A DNA stretch of 60,326 bases from CANLBN01 sp050633825 (GCA_050633825.1 JBOEHG010000033.1:1-60326); one strand, 5' to 3'; shown: positions 35,700 to 44,182, counted from the first letter of the stretch. Notes: a model not told the origin generated them from the sequence alone. A program made the numbers and translations.

Positions 35700-35715
35700 A
35701 CCCAATATATTGGGG
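35700..35715. promoter_or_regulatory. NrdR box 1
   Basis: ACCCAATATATTGGGG matches the NrdR-box core C-w-A-t-A-T-a-T-w-G and contains a perfect CCCAATATATTGGG palindrome. NrdR is the nucleotide-sensing repressor of ribonucleotide reductase operons. Confidence 0.82.
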
Positions 35716-35730
35716 TTGTTTTGAATATCA

Positions 35731-35746
35731 ACACAAGATAATGCGT
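35731..35746. promoter_or_regulatory. NrdR box 2
   Basis: ACACAAGATAATGCGT agrees with the NrdR consensus acaCwAtATaTwGtgt at 13 of 16 positions. Its start is exactly 31 bp from that of box 1, the three-helical-turn spacing typical of paired NrdR boxes. Confidence 0.78.
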
Positions 35747-35785
35747 TTTTAGAGAAAGTGCAAGCCAATGATTCTGGGCAATAGT

Positions 35786-35878
35786 TGTGGACAAATTGTG
35801 GGTAACTCTAAAAGTCAGTGAGTACTAATCTAGCAATCTGTGCCGGGGCTGGCTTAGGGTGAGGATAAGTTATTCACA
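35786..35878. promoter_or_regulatory. Cluster of three DnaA-like boxes
   Basis: TGTGGACAA (35786-35794) and TGTGGGTAA (35797-35805) are, on the minus strand, TTGTCCACA and TTACCCACA. TTATTCACA is at 35870-35878. Each differs from the DnaA box TTATCCACA by one base. DnaA control of nrdAB is established in E. coli, so a replication-linked role is plausible. Confidence 0.65.
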
Positions 35879-35980
35879 CGGTTTATTATACTATTTTCCT
35901 ATAGGCGAATAACTTTTAAGTGTCTTTTTTTATTAAAAGATAGCTTGCACTTAAACAGTGCTTTGTTCTGAGGGCTTAGC

Positions 35981-36895
35981 TTACTGAGTAGACAGTTTTC
36001 CCATTAAAAACTCCATAAGCGCCTTTTGGGCGTGCAGGCGATTTTCAGCCTCGTCCCATACCACTGAATAAGGGGAGTCCATAATAGAATCATTGATTTC
36101 CATCCCTCGGTAGGCGGGCAGGCAATGCATAAAAATGGCATCGTCATTTGCCAGTGACATAAGTTCTTCAGTGACCTGAAAGCCTTTAAATGCATCGATG
36201 CGTTTTTGTTTCTCTTCCTCTTGCCCCATTGAGGCCCATGTATCAGTGACGACCCAGTCAGACCCTATGACAGCCTTTTGAGGGTCATCAAATAGTGTAA
36301 TGCGGTCACGATTAGCACTCACAAGAGAAGCCTCCGGCTCATAGCCCGGAGGGCAGACAATGTGTAATTTAAAATCACATTGTTTGGCGGCATTAATATA
36401 GGAGTGGCACATATTATTGCCGTCGCCAATCCAAACGGCTGTTTTGCCTTGCGGGTCACCGCGATGTTCAACATAGGTTTGGATGTCAGCCAGTAGCTGA
36501 CAAGGGTGGTAGCTATCAGTGAGCGCATTAATAACCGGCACACTTGAATATTGTGCAAATTTTTCCACAATATCATGACCAAATGTACGGATCATGATGA
36601 TATCAACCATGCTAGAGATAACGCGGGCAGAATCTTCTATGGGTTCACCTCGTCCTAATTGTGTATCGCTGGAGGACAAAAATAAGCCGGAGCCGCCCAG
36701 TTGCGCAATGCCTGATTCAAAAGAGACACGTGTTCTTGTTGATGACTTTTCGAAAATCATTCCAAGGACTTTACCGTCTAAGGTTTTTTTTGCTGTGTCA
36801 TTATGGCGCTGTTGTTTGAGTTCAATTGCGCGATAGATAATAGCCTTTAGTTCTTCAGGCGATAAATCCATTAAGGTTAAAAAATGTCTGGTCAT
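35981..36895 (-). CDS. argF: Ornithine carbamoyltransferase
   Basis: This 304-residue enzyme converts ornithine and carbamoyl phosphate to citrulline in arginine synthesis. The carbamoyl-phosphate loop FEKSSTRTRVSFE, the DSYHPCQLLAD motif and the ornithine-site FMHCLPAYRG are intact. It follows argD by 39 bp, so argD-argF form an arginine operon. No ArgR box could be placed with confidence. Confidence 0.95.
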   Translation of the reverse strand: MTRHFLTLMDLSPEELKAIIYRAIELKQQRHNDTAKKTLDGKVLGMIFEKSSTRTRVSFESGIAQLGGSGLFLSSSDTQLGRGEPIEDSARVISSMVDIIMIRTFGHDIVEKFAQYSSVPVINALTDSYHPCQLLADIQTYVEHRGDPQGKTAVWIGDGNNMCHSYINAAKQCDFKLHIVCPPGYEPEASLVSANRDRITLFDDPQKAVIGSDWVVTDTWASMGQEEEKQKRIDAFKGFQVTEELMSLANDDAIFMHCLPAYRGMEINDSIMDSPYSVVWDEAENRLHAQKALMEFLMGKLSTQ

Positions 36896-36934
36896 GATAA
36901 TAAAAACCTGTTGCGCGTTGAAAAACTAAAGGGA

Positions 36935-38098
36935 CTATTGGATTAATGCTGTCACGATATGAATGACTTCATCTGCTTGTGCTTCTGTCATAATTAATGG
37001 AGGGAGTAAGCGAATAACGCTACCAGCAGTAACGTTCATTAATAAACCATTGTCGGCAGCTTGTTGAACAAGCTCAGGGCATGGCTGAGTAAGTTCAATA
37101 CCAATCATAAGGCCCTTTTGTCGGTATTCTTTTACTTGGGTTTTATTAGCTAGTGCTTTGATAAAACCCACTTTGAAATAGTCTGCCAGTTGTGAGGCAT
37201 GCTGGCAGAGTTGTTCTTTTTCGATGGTATCAATGACAGCAGAGATTGCCGCACAAGCAACGGGGTTACCACCATAAGTTGAGCCATGGTTACCGGGCTG
37301 CAATATTTGATTGGTTTTGCCTTGCGTTAGACAGGCGCCTACAGGCAGGCCATTACCCAAGCCTTTGGCTGTAGTGAACACATCGGGTAAGAAGTCATAG
37401 GCCTGATAAGAAAAGTGGTGGCCTGTGCGACCATTGCCTGTCTGGATTTCATCCAGCATCAATAGCCAATCGTTATCATCACAGATTGAACGTAGACTAG
37501 GAAGATAATCATCATCTGGAATTTGAATTCCGCCTTCACCTTGTACTGGTTCGACGAGTATGGCGACAATATCATTATCATCGCTTAATGCTTTTATTGC
37601 ATCGATATTGTTGAAAGGTACATGAATAAAACCCTCCAGCAATGGCGTAAAGCCTTGTTTTACTTTGGAGTTGGCTGTTGCCGTTAGCGTTGCCATTGTT
37701 CGTCCATGAAAACTATTGCTCATGGTGATGATGGTGGGAATCGCTACTCCTTTTTCATTACCATATTTACGGGCAATTTTAATGGCGGCTTCATTGGCTT
37801 CCGCGCCAGAGTTAGAGAAGAAAACTTTTTCCATGCCGCTGACTCGGCAAAGCTTTTCAGCCGCTTGTTGTTGTACCGGTAAGTTATATAAATTAGATGT
37901 ATGAACCAAGGTCGACACTTGTTTCTGAACTGCAGCACTGACCGCTGGGTGGCAGTGGCCCAGCCCGCAAACTGCAATTCCTGACAGTGCGTCTAAGTAC
38001 TGTTTGCCGTGTTGATCCCAGACGTGACAGCCAGACCCTTTTGTTAAGGTGAGGGCTCTTTCGCCGTAGGTATTCATCAATGTTGCTGTATTGTTCAT
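36935..38098 (-). CDS. argD: Acetylornithine aminotransferase
   Basis: This PLP enzyme of about 387 residues converts N-acetylglutamate semialdehyde to N-acetylornithine. Key blocks are ALSGIAVCGLGHCHPAV, FFSNSGAEANEAAIK, MLDEIQTGNGRTG and the PLP lysine in TTAKGLGNG. The open frame extends upstream to 38170, but those 24 residues overlap a transcription-terminator-like hairpin and do not resemble the family, so ATG 38098 (MNNTATLMNTYGERAL) is chosen. No strong ribosome site is visible at any candidate start. Confidence 0.92.
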   Translation of the reverse strand: MNNTATLMNTYGERALTLTKGSGCHVWDQHGKQYLDALSGIAVCGLGHCHPAVSAAVQKQVSTLVHTSNLYNLPVQQQAAEKLCRVSGMEKVFFSNSGAEANEAAIKIARKYGNEKGVAIPTIITMSNSFHGRTMATLTATANSKVKQGFTPLLEGFIHVPFNNIDAIKALSDDNDIVAILVEPVQGEGGIQIPDDDYLPSLRSICDDNDWLLMLDEIQTGNGRTGHHFSYQAYDFLPDVFTTAKGLGNGLPVGACLTQGKTNQILQPGNHGSTYGGNPVACAAISAVIDTIEKEQLCQHASQLADYFKVGFIKALANKTQVKEYRQKGLMIGIELTQPCPELVQQAADNGLLMNVTAGSVIRLLPPLIMTEAQADEVIHIVTALIQ

Positions 38099-38132
38099 TA
38101 GAGGTAAATTCAAAATATAAAAAGCTAAAACT

Positions 38133-38154
38133 AAAAAAGGCAGCCAGTGCTGCC
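38133..38154 (-). terminator. Intrinsic-terminator hairpin just upstream of argD
   Basis: On the minus strand, GGCAGC-ACTG-GCTGCC is followed directly by TTTTTT. It sits 35-56 bp before the argD start and on the argD strand. Either it blocks upstream antisense transcription or it is an attenuator in the argD leader. Confidence 0.7.
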
Positions 38155-38295
38155 TAGATAAGCCCTCCATTATCGTTCAAGATAATCCGTTTGGCAATTA
38201 TACGAACAATTTACTGCGCCGCTTGGTGCAGGTCAGTGGCGAATCGGGTAGAATGCTCGTCAATTTACATATGACTTTAGAGGTATTAAATCCCC

Positions 38296-38625
38296 ATGGA
38301 TATCATGGATACTATTAAGCAACAAATCTCAGATAACGATGTCATCCTTTATATGAAGGGCTCGCCTAATGCACCCCAGTGTGGTTTTTCTATGCGTGCG
38401 TCTCAGGCCATTATGGAGTGCGGTAAGCGCTTTGCTTACGTTGATATTCTGTCTAATCCTGATATTCGAACCAACCTTCCCAAGTATGCAGAATGGCCAA
38501 CCTTTCCGCAGCTATGGATAAAAGGGGAATTGGTCGGCGGTTGCGATATTATTACCGAAATGCATGAAGCGGGTGAGCTAAAAACATTGATTGATCAATC
38601 CGTGCCCGATGAAGGCGAAGCGTAA
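38296..38625 (+). CDS. grxD: Monothiol glutaredoxin Grx4 family
   Basis: This 109-residue protein has the CGFS active site (in GSPNAPQCGFSMRA) of monothiol glutaredoxins, which bind a [2Fe-2S] cluster with glutathione and deliver or sense iron-sulfur clusters. The WPTFPQLWIKGELVGGCDI glutathione-site block is intact, and the length is normal. It is followed by the amidase gene after 14 bp. In Pseudomonas the same gene lies close to rnt and motY, as here. Confidence 0.95.
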   Translation: MDIMDTIKQQISDNDVILYMKGSPNAPQCGFSMRASQAIMECGKRFAYVDILSNPDIRTNLPKYAEWPTFPQLWIKGELVGGCDIITEMHEAGELKTLIDQSVPDEGEA

Positions 38626-38639
38626 GTAGACGAACAGTC

Positions 38640-39452
38640 ATGACCGATTTACGCGTCACACTGGTTCAAACGTCACTAGAATGGCATAACCCTGAAGCGA
38701 ATCGGGCAGCTTTGAGTAAGAAGCTTGAACCGGTAAAAGGCAGTACGGATCTTATTGTATTGCCTGAAATGTTTACCTCGGGTTTTACTTCTCATCCTGA
38801 AGATATAGAAGCAGGCAGCCATACGGTTGAATGGTTGCGAGAGCAAGCTTGCCAGTTAAATGCTGCTATAACTGGCAGCATTGCTTGCCATGTTGTTGGA
38901 TCTGATAGCGATAAGGGTGACACTAACAAAACCTACGTTAATCGTTTACTGTTTGTTACGCCTGAGGGCGAATTGCAGTATTACGATAAAGTGCATTTAT
39001 TTCGTATGGGCGGAGAACATAAACGCTACCAGGCCGGTGAGCAGCGTTGTGTCATTAGCTATAAAGGTTGGCGTCTTTTAATGACTGTTTGCTACGATTT
39101 ACGTTTTCCCGTTTTTTGTCGTAACACCACACAAGAAGATCGCTATGACTACGATGCGATGGTTTGTGTGGCAAACTGGCCAGAATCTCGACGGGAGCAT
39201 TGGCGGACTTTATTAAAAGCACGGGCTATTGAAAATCAAGCCTTTGTTGTTGGCGTTAACCGTGTTGGAGTGGATGGTAATAACTTGTCTTACAGTGGTG
39301 ATTCTTTAGCTGTTGATTGTTATGGTACTTTACTGGTTGATGAAACTGGGGAGTGGGTTAATACAGTGCAGTTAAGCCAAAAGGCTATGTTAGAATATCG
39401 ACAGAAGTTTCCGGTGTGGCAGGATGCTGATTCATTTTCATTAGAGCATTAA
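38640..39452 (+). CDS. Omega-amidase/nitrilase-family hydrolase (YafV-like)
   Basis: This 270-residue carbon-nitrogen hydrolase has the Glu-Lys-Cys triad: VLPEMFTSGF (Glu), YDKVHLFRMGGE (Lys) and MTVCYDLRFPVF (Cys). The FTSGFTSHPE and GGEHKRYQAG motifs match YafV/omega-amidase proteins, which clear 2-oxoglutaramate and similar amides as metabolite repair. It lies in a likely two-gene transcript with grxD. Confidence 0.88.
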   Translation: MTDLRVTLVQTSLEWHNPEANRAALSKKLEPVKGSTDLIVLPEMFTSGFTSHPEDIEAGSHTVEWLREQACQLNAAITGSIACHVVGSDSDKGDTNKTYVNRLLFVTPEGELQYYDKVHLFRMGGEHKRYQAGEQRCVISYKGWRLLMTVCYDLRFPVFCRNTTQEDRYDYDAMVCVANWPESRREHWRTLLKARAIENQAFVVGVNRVGVDGNNLSYSGDSLAVDCYGTLLVDETGEWVNTVQLSQKAMLEYRQKFPVWQDADSFSLEH

Positions 39453-39562
39453 TACTCTAAGAGAAAATAAACGAAATGTTAATAAGAATACAACTAACTC
39501 TTTAATCTGCTAAAAATTTTAGACATAAAATTTGCAAAAAATAGATCAAAACAGGTGATAAA

Positions 39563-40162
39563 ATGAATAAAAATAATGGTTTTATAGCGATAATATTCTG
39601 TAGTTTATTTTTTTCATTTGCTAATGCTCAAAGTATTGTTGAGAAGCAAGTACTTCCCGTTGATTCTGATAATGATGGTGTTATAGATAGCCTTGATAAA
39701 TGCTACAAAACAGCTGCGGGCGCTAAGGTAGATGAGCACGGTTGTTATATTAGTATTACTGAAGTTAAAGAAATTAATCTAAATATTAATTTTGATGTTG
39801 ATTCTGCTGTAGTGAAGCCAGAATATTTTGGCAAAATTTCCGAAGTAGCGACTTTTATGACGGAGTACCCTTTAACCCGAGCAACTATTGAAGGGCATAC
39901 CGATAGTGATGCCGATAATGCCTACAATAAAGCACTCTCACAGCGTCGTGCAGGTTCTGTGGCTAGGTTGTTAGTTACTCGTTACAATATTCCTGTCATC
40001 AGAGTGACAGCAGTGGGTTTTGGTGAAGAACAACCGCTGGTCCCTAATAATTCCCCAGAGAATAAATTTACTAATCGTCGAGTGGTTGCCTTTATACGTT
40101 CCATCGATAAAGAGCCTGCCTCAGGTTGCTGTGACAAAAAAGCAAAAAAAGATACAAAGTAA
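39563..40162 (+). CDS. OmpA-family protein with calcium-type repeat
   Basis: This 199-residue exported protein has a signal peptide (cleavage near FANA-Q), a thrombospondin-3-like DSDNDGVIDSLDKC segment, and a C-terminal OmpA peptidoglycan-binding domain (EGHTDSDADNAYNKALSQRR, VTAVGFGEEQP, NRRVVAFI). It should tether the outer membrane or an outer-membrane partner to the cell wall. It ends in a Lys-rich tail, and the frame stays open for 17 further Lys/Glu-rich codons after the TAA, suggesting recent shortening. Confidence 0.85.
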   Translation: MNKNNGFIAIIFCSLFFSFANAQSIVEKQVLPVDSDNDGVIDSLDKCYKTAAGAKVDEHGCYISITEVKEINLNINFDVDSAVVKPEYFGKISEVATFMTEYPLTRATIEGHTDSDADNAYNKALSQRRAGSVARLLVTRYNIPVIRVTAVGFGEEQPLVPNNSPENKFTNRRVVAFIRSIDKEPASGCCDKKAKKDTK

Positions 40163-40291
40163 GACGCTAAAAAAGAAACGAAAAGAGAAACGCAAAAAGA
40201 AAATTTAAATGAGTAATGTTGCGAATGAAGTGTATTCATAATATTTATTATTTATATTTTTTATTCAATTAATTAATCTATAGGACCTTAC

Positions 40292-41122
40292 ATGAATATT
40301 GATTCTCTTCTTAGTGAAGATATGATGGCGCAAACAGTATCATTTGTGACCACTTACGGCCTTAAAATAGTAATGGCGTTGGTGATTTTCCTTATCGGAA
40401 AATGGTTAGCTAAGAAAGTAGCCAACTTTATTGAGAGGCGCATGACAGTGAGTAATGTCGATGTGACCATCAGTAAGTTCGTAAAAAATATTTTGTACTA
40501 TATCTTAATGGTAGTGATTATTATCGCTACCTTGGGTCAATTAGGTATTCAAACCGCTTCGTTTGTTGCCATTGTTGGTGCGGCAGGTTTAGCGGTTGGT
40601 TTGGCCTTGCAGGGCTCACTATCTAACTTTGCCTCAGGCGTTTTATTAATTCTATTTCGCCCCATTAAAGTGGGCGATTTTGCCGAAGTTGCGGGTGTTG
40701 CTGGATCTATTAAAGAAATTTCTATTTTTGCCACAACCATACTCACCGGTGATAACAAAACCATTACGGTGGCCAACTCATCTGTAATGAATGACAACAT
40801 TATCAACTACTCAACCCAGCCAACACGTCGTCTCGATCTGGTCGTTGGTGTCAGTTATGATGCAAATATCCAGCAGGTAAAAGATGAGCTACAGGCCTTA
40901 GCCGATGCTGATAAGCGAATCCTGAAAGACCCAGCAGTGACTATTGGTGTGTCAGAATTAGCAGATTCTTCCGTCAATTTGGTATTCCGGCCTTGGGTTA
41001 ACAGTAGCGATTACTGGCCAGTTACCTTTGACTTAAATGAAAAGATCAAAAACCGTTTTGATGAAGTCGGCATTGGTATTCCCTATCCAACGATGGATCT
41101 TAATGTAACCAAGGCTAGTTAG
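40292..41122 (+). CDS. mscS: Small-conductance mechanosensitive channel (MscS)
   Basis: This 276-residue inner-membrane channel has three N-terminal membrane helices (about 20-40, 68-85, 95-125). The pore-lining TM3 carries the Gly/Ala pattern GAAGLAVGLALQGSLSNFASG, followed by FRPIKVGDF. A cytoplasmic beta/alpha-beta vestibule completes the usual length. It relieves turgor on hypo-osmotic shock. AGGA precedes the start by 7 nt. Confidence 0.95.
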   Translation: MNIDSLLSEDMMAQTVSFVTTYGLKIVMALVIFLIGKWLAKKVANFIERRMTVSNVDVTISKFVKNILYYILMVVIIIATLGQLGIQTASFVAIVGAAGLAVGLALQGSLSNFASGVLLILFRPIKVGDFAEVAGVAGSIKEISIFATTILTGDNKTITVANSSVMNDNIINYSTQPTRRLDLVVGVSYDANIQQVKDELQALADADKRILKDPAVTIGVSELADSSVNLVFRPWVNSSDYWPVTFDLNEKIKNRFDEVGIGIPYPTMDLNVTKAS

Positions 41123-41191
41123 CCTGATGATTTCTTAAGCTATTTATCTATTGGAAAAAAATCGTCGCGAAATACATCAGAATCTAGGGAT

Positions 41192-41284
41192 AAATGCCCT
41201 CTGACTATAAGCTCGATAAAAACTTTCAATAGCTGATGACATGTTTAGTCGGTATGATTACCGGCTGAACATAACAGGGCATTT
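41192..41284 (+). ncRNA. Candidate structured leader of ahpC
   Basis: A 14-bp hairpin (41241-41272, TGAT loop, two G-U pairs) is nested inside a 9-bp outer stem (AAATGCCCT 41192-41200 with AGGGCATTT 41276-41284). GGGC of the outer stem can alternatively pair with GCCC at 41287-41290. No T-run follows. It lies in the ahpC 5' region, 73 bp before the start codon. This may be a cis-regulatory RNA or a small RNA; no known family was recognised. Confidence 0.4.
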
Positions 41285-41357
41285 CAGCCCGATCTAACTT
41301 GTTTTTAACAACAGTTTTTAATAACTATTTTTAACTATAAATAATAGGAGATGCTCC

Positions 41358-41960
41358 ATGGCCGTACTTGTCGGTAAACCTGCTCCCGATTTTACTGCAC
41401 CAGCTGTTGCTGGTGATGGCGAAATTAATGAAAACTTTAATTTTGCATTGGCAACTAAAGGTAAAAAAGCCGTTGTGTTTTTCTACCCGCTTGATTTTAC
41501 TTTTGTATGTCCTTCGGAGCTACTGGCTTTCGATAACCGTATGGCGGAATTCGAAAAGCGTGGCGTAGAAGTGATAGGTGTTTCTATCGATAGTCACTGG
41601 ACTCACAATGCATGGCGTAATACCCCTGTCGATAAGGGCGGTATTGGCGCGGTTAAATATACTCTTGTTGCTGATATGAAGCATGAAATTTGTCAGGCTT
41701 ATGATGTTGAGTCTGCCGGTGGTGTTGCTTTCCGTGGCTCTTTCTTGATTGATGAAGATGGCCTTGTTCGCCACCAAGTAGTCAATGATCTTCCATTAGG
41801 TCGTAACGTTGATGAGATGCTACGTATGGTTGATGCCTTGGCATTCCACCAGCAGCACGGTGAAGTGTGCCCAGCGGGTTGGAAAGAAGGTGACTCCGGC
41901 ATGCAGGCTAACCCTGAAGGTGTTGCAGCTTATCTAAGTGATAATGCCAGCAATCTATAA
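41358..41960 (+). CDS. ahpC: 2-Cys peroxiredoxin (AhpC/TSA)
   Basis: This 200-residue peroxidase reduces hydrogen and alkyl peroxides. The peroxidatic Cys is in FYPLDFTFVCPSELLAF and the resolving Cys in HGEVCPAGWKEG; the C-terminal arm is present. It corresponds to the Pseudomonas gene next to rnt rather than to an ahpCF pair, and no ahpF is nearby. GGAG lies just upstream of the ATG, and an intrinsic terminator follows. Confidence 0.95.
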   Translation: MAVLVGKPAPDFTAPAVAGDGEINENFNFALATKGKKAVVFFYPLDFTFVCPSELLAFDNRMAEFEKRGVEVIGVSIDSHWTHNAWRNTPVDKGGIGAVKYTLVADMKHEICQAYDVESAGGVAFRGSFLIDEDGLVRHQVVNDLPLGRNVDEMLRMVDALAFHQQHGEVCPAGWKEGDSGMQANPEGVAAYLSDNASNL

Positions 41961-42001
41961 GGCCGGTAAGTATAAAATGGCCACTTGGTGAGTCCATTAT
42001 A

Positions 42002-42029
42002 AAAAAAGCCCGCAACAGCGGGCTTTTTT
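42002..42029 (+). terminator. Intrinsic terminator after ahpC
   Basis: GCCCGC-AACA-GCGGGC flanked by an A-run before and TTTTTT after. Because both runs are present it can also serve the convergent rnt gene. Confidence 0.92.
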
Positions 42030-42077
42030 ATGTTTGTTTGATGCGTTTCGGCTAATCAATCAATTATTCTTTTACTT

Positions 42078-42728
42078 CTACTCTGCTAAGTTCGAATCCA
42101 TAAGGGGCCAGCCCCCAAGGTCCTGCCAGCGGTTAACGATCTGACAAAACAATTCAGCTGTTTTTTGAACATCATAGTCAGCGGAATGTGCTTTACGATT
42201 ACTAAATTCAATACCTGCAAGCCCACAAGCCTTTGCTAATACGGTATGCCCGTAGGCTAGGCCCGCTAGTGTAGCGGTATCCATACAGGAGAACGGGTGG
42301 AAGGGGTTTCGCTTTATACGGCAACGTTCCGCTGCGGCATTCATAAAGCCCAGGTCAAAATGCGCATTATGCGCCACCATAACGGCGCGTGAGCAATCAT
42401 TGGACTTGACGGATTGGCGTACTAATTTAAATAAGTCAGTTAATGCACTGACTTCAGGCTCAGCTTCTCGAGTACCACTGTCTAAGTCGATACCCGTGAA
42501 TTCAAGTGCTGATTCCTCAATATTGGCATTGAGGAAAGGTTCTATCTCATAGCTGACAATATCGCCTATATTCAGTAAGCCTCGTCCATCCATATACAAT
42601 GTGGCGGCGGCAACCTCTAACAATGCATCTGTCTTCGCATTAAAGCCCCCAGTCTCTACATCCACAACAACAGGGAGAAAACCTCGAAAACGGTCTGCCA
42701 TCGATGTTGGCGGGCCTGAATTTGTCAC
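42078..42728 (-). CDS. rnt: Ribonuclease T
   Basis: This 216-residue DEDDh 3'-5' exoribonuclease trims tRNA 3' ends and stable RNAs. VVDVETGGFNAKTDALLEVAA supplies the first Asp-Glu pair, MVAHNAHFDLGFM the next Asp, and HSADYD the His/Asp. KRNPFHPFSC and EIVNRW-like QIVNRWQDLGGW are specific to RNase T. It diverges from motY with an 89-bp spacer. Confidence 0.95.
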   Translation of the reverse strand: MTNSGPPTSMADRFRGFLPVVVDVETGGFNAKTDALLEVAAATLYMDGRGLLNIGDIVSYEIEPFLNANIEESALEFTGIDLDSGTREAEPEVSALTDLFKLVRQSVKSNDCSRAVMVAHNAHFDLGFMNAAAERCRIKRNPFHPFSCMDTATLAGLAYGHTVLAKACGLAGIEFSNRKAHSADYDVQKTAELFCQIVNRWQDLGGWPLMDSNLAE

Positions 42729-42817
42729 TTATGTTCCTTAGTCTATAGTTCTAGTAAGAAGTCATCCTACAGAAAAAATAAGGTAAAGCACAGGAACAAA
42801 CAGCCGATAACTAGACT

Positions 42818-43795
42818 ATGTCATTAATGAAATGCTTGTTTTCGCTCATAAGAGCGCCTTATTACCGTTTTATGATGGGTTTATTGACCTGTCTGCTGAC
42901 GTCTTATGGCTATTCTTCCTCATCTATTCAATACGCGACTCGTACTGAAAATGTTCGCTGGGAATCCGATGGTTCCAAGTTCTTCTGCCGCTTATCTCAT
43001 GAAGTGGAAGGGTTCGGGGAGGCTATATTCGAGCGTGAAGCCGGTGAAGCAACCCGTTTTTACCTTAACTCCCAAATGCCGCGTATGAAAAGTGGTAAGG
43101 CGGCTTTGGTTGTACGCCCACCTGCATGGTCTTCTACTACCAATGCTAATACTCTAGCTATGGTATCCGTGAAAGAAAGCATGAACCCTATTGTTATAAA
43201 TCGCAAGTTATCAGAACGAATGTTAGCTGAGTTGCAGAAGGGCATGTTGCTGGATTTTAAACGGCAACCTTTGTACGGTGATCCCCGGGCGATTAAAGTC
43301 ACCTTATCCAGCATTGGCTTCCGTAAAAGCCACCAGATGTACTTAGAGTGTTTAGGTGACTTGTTGCCGGTTAATTTTAAGCAGATCGAGAAATCATCTT
43401 TTTATTATGATGACGACGATGATGACCTTAAGCGTTCAGTTATGGCGCGTTTAGATCAAATAATTGCTTATGCCAAGGAAGATAACCAAGTAAAAACCTT
43501 TTATCTGGATGGCCATACGGACAGTGAAGGTATTCGCAATGAAAATTTGATTAAGTCCCAGCGGCGGACTGAAAAAGTGATGGATTACTTAATAGAAAAA
43601 GGGATAGCAAGAGAGCGCATCATCGCGCGCTGGCATGGTGAGCGTTATCAGGTAGCGACTAATCGTACTGCCAAGGGTCGTGGACAAAATCGCAGAGTGA
43701 CTTTGCGAGTGAGTAAAGAGCCACCACAAACATTGGTTCAGTCTCCCGAACTTGAGGACGAGTCAAAGGCTTTACCCAAAATGAAGGAGAAATAA
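42818..43795 (+). CDS. motY: Flagellar motor stator-ring protein MotY
   Basis: This 325-residue exported protein has an N-terminal membrane/signal segment, a MotY-type domain (TRTENVRWESDGSKFFCRLSHEV) and a C-terminal OmpA-like peptidoglycan-binding domain (YLDGHTDSEGIRNENLIKSQRR, GRGQNRRVTL). In Vibrio and Pseudomonas, MotY forms the T-ring or stabilises stators of the polar flagellum. Placement beside rnt matches Pseudomonas gene order. It implies that the host is flagellated, consistent with the chemoreceptor. Confidence 0.87.
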   Translation: MSLMKCLFSLIRAPYYRFMMGLLTCLLTSYGYSSSSIQYATRTENVRWESDGSKFFCRLSHEVEGFGEAIFEREAGEATRFYLNSQMPRMKSGKAALVVRPPAWSSTTNANTLAMVSVKESMNPIVINRKLSERMLAELQKGMLLDFKRQPLYGDPRAIKVTLSSIGFRKSHQMYLECLGDLLPVNFKQIEKSSFYYDDDDDDLKRSVMARLDQIIAYAKEDNQVKTFYLDGHTDSEGIRNENLIKSQRRTEKVMDYLIEKGIARERIIARWHGERYQVATNRTAKGRGQNRRVTLRVSKEPPQTLVQSPELEDESKALPKMKEK

Positions 43796-43873
43796 ACGTC
43801 AAGTACTGACTGGCGACAAGTACGAAGATAACACTGTACAATAGCTTGAATCCTCCCGTTTTTGTCGACCAAT

Positions 43874-44182
43874 ATGTTTATTAATTTTTTAGTTCTTAGT
43901 TTGTTGTCGTTTTTATGTCACTTCTATTTTCATCATCTGTTTTTAAAGCACATATCAAAAAATTACCCAGATACGTTTAAGCGTATAGACAAGCCGACAA
44001 TATTTACCAAATACCATATTCAAAGAACGGATCAATATTCGGTATTTATGTTTGATAAGCAATGGAAGTCTTTGGAAGATAATTATCTTGAAAAAATGAA
44101 TCTCTGTAGGCAAGGTTTTTTGGTTATTTCTATTTTATTATTTATCACTGGCGTGATTGTTGAGTTGGATTGGAAGCATTAG
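43874..44182 (+). CDS. Small two-helix membrane protein, UspB-like layout
   Basis: This protein of about 102 residues has one hydrophobic helix at each end (about residues 1-17 and 80-97) around a basic, aromatic soluble loop (PDTFKRIDKPTIFTKYHIQR). The layout, length and ending (membrane helix then WKH) recall UspB, but I see only weak similarity. Start codons TTG 43862 and ATG 43874 are both possible; neither has a good ribosome site. Its stop overlaps the end of the convergent peroxidase remnant. Confidence 0.55.
   Translation: MFINFLVLSLLSFLCHFYFHHLFLKHISKNYPDTFKRIDKPTIFTKYHIQRTDQYSVFMFDKQWKSLEDNYLEKMNLCRQGFLVISILLFITGVIVELDWKH

Larger units (their letters stand above)
35390..35980. other. 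Long regulatory region upstream of nrdAB
   Basis: This 591-bp gene-free stretch lies between argF and nrdA, both read leftward. From right to left it holds three DnaA-like boxes, two NrdR boxes 31 bp apart and a GATACC-GTATT-GGTATC palindrome (35653-35669). About 310 bp then remain before the nrdA start. No ORF of credible size is visible in it. Confidence 0.7.

Noticed and set aside
41160..41240. OxyR site upstream of ahpC
   Set aside because: A few ATAG/CTAT fragments occur, but the spacing does not fit the four-part OxyR pattern.
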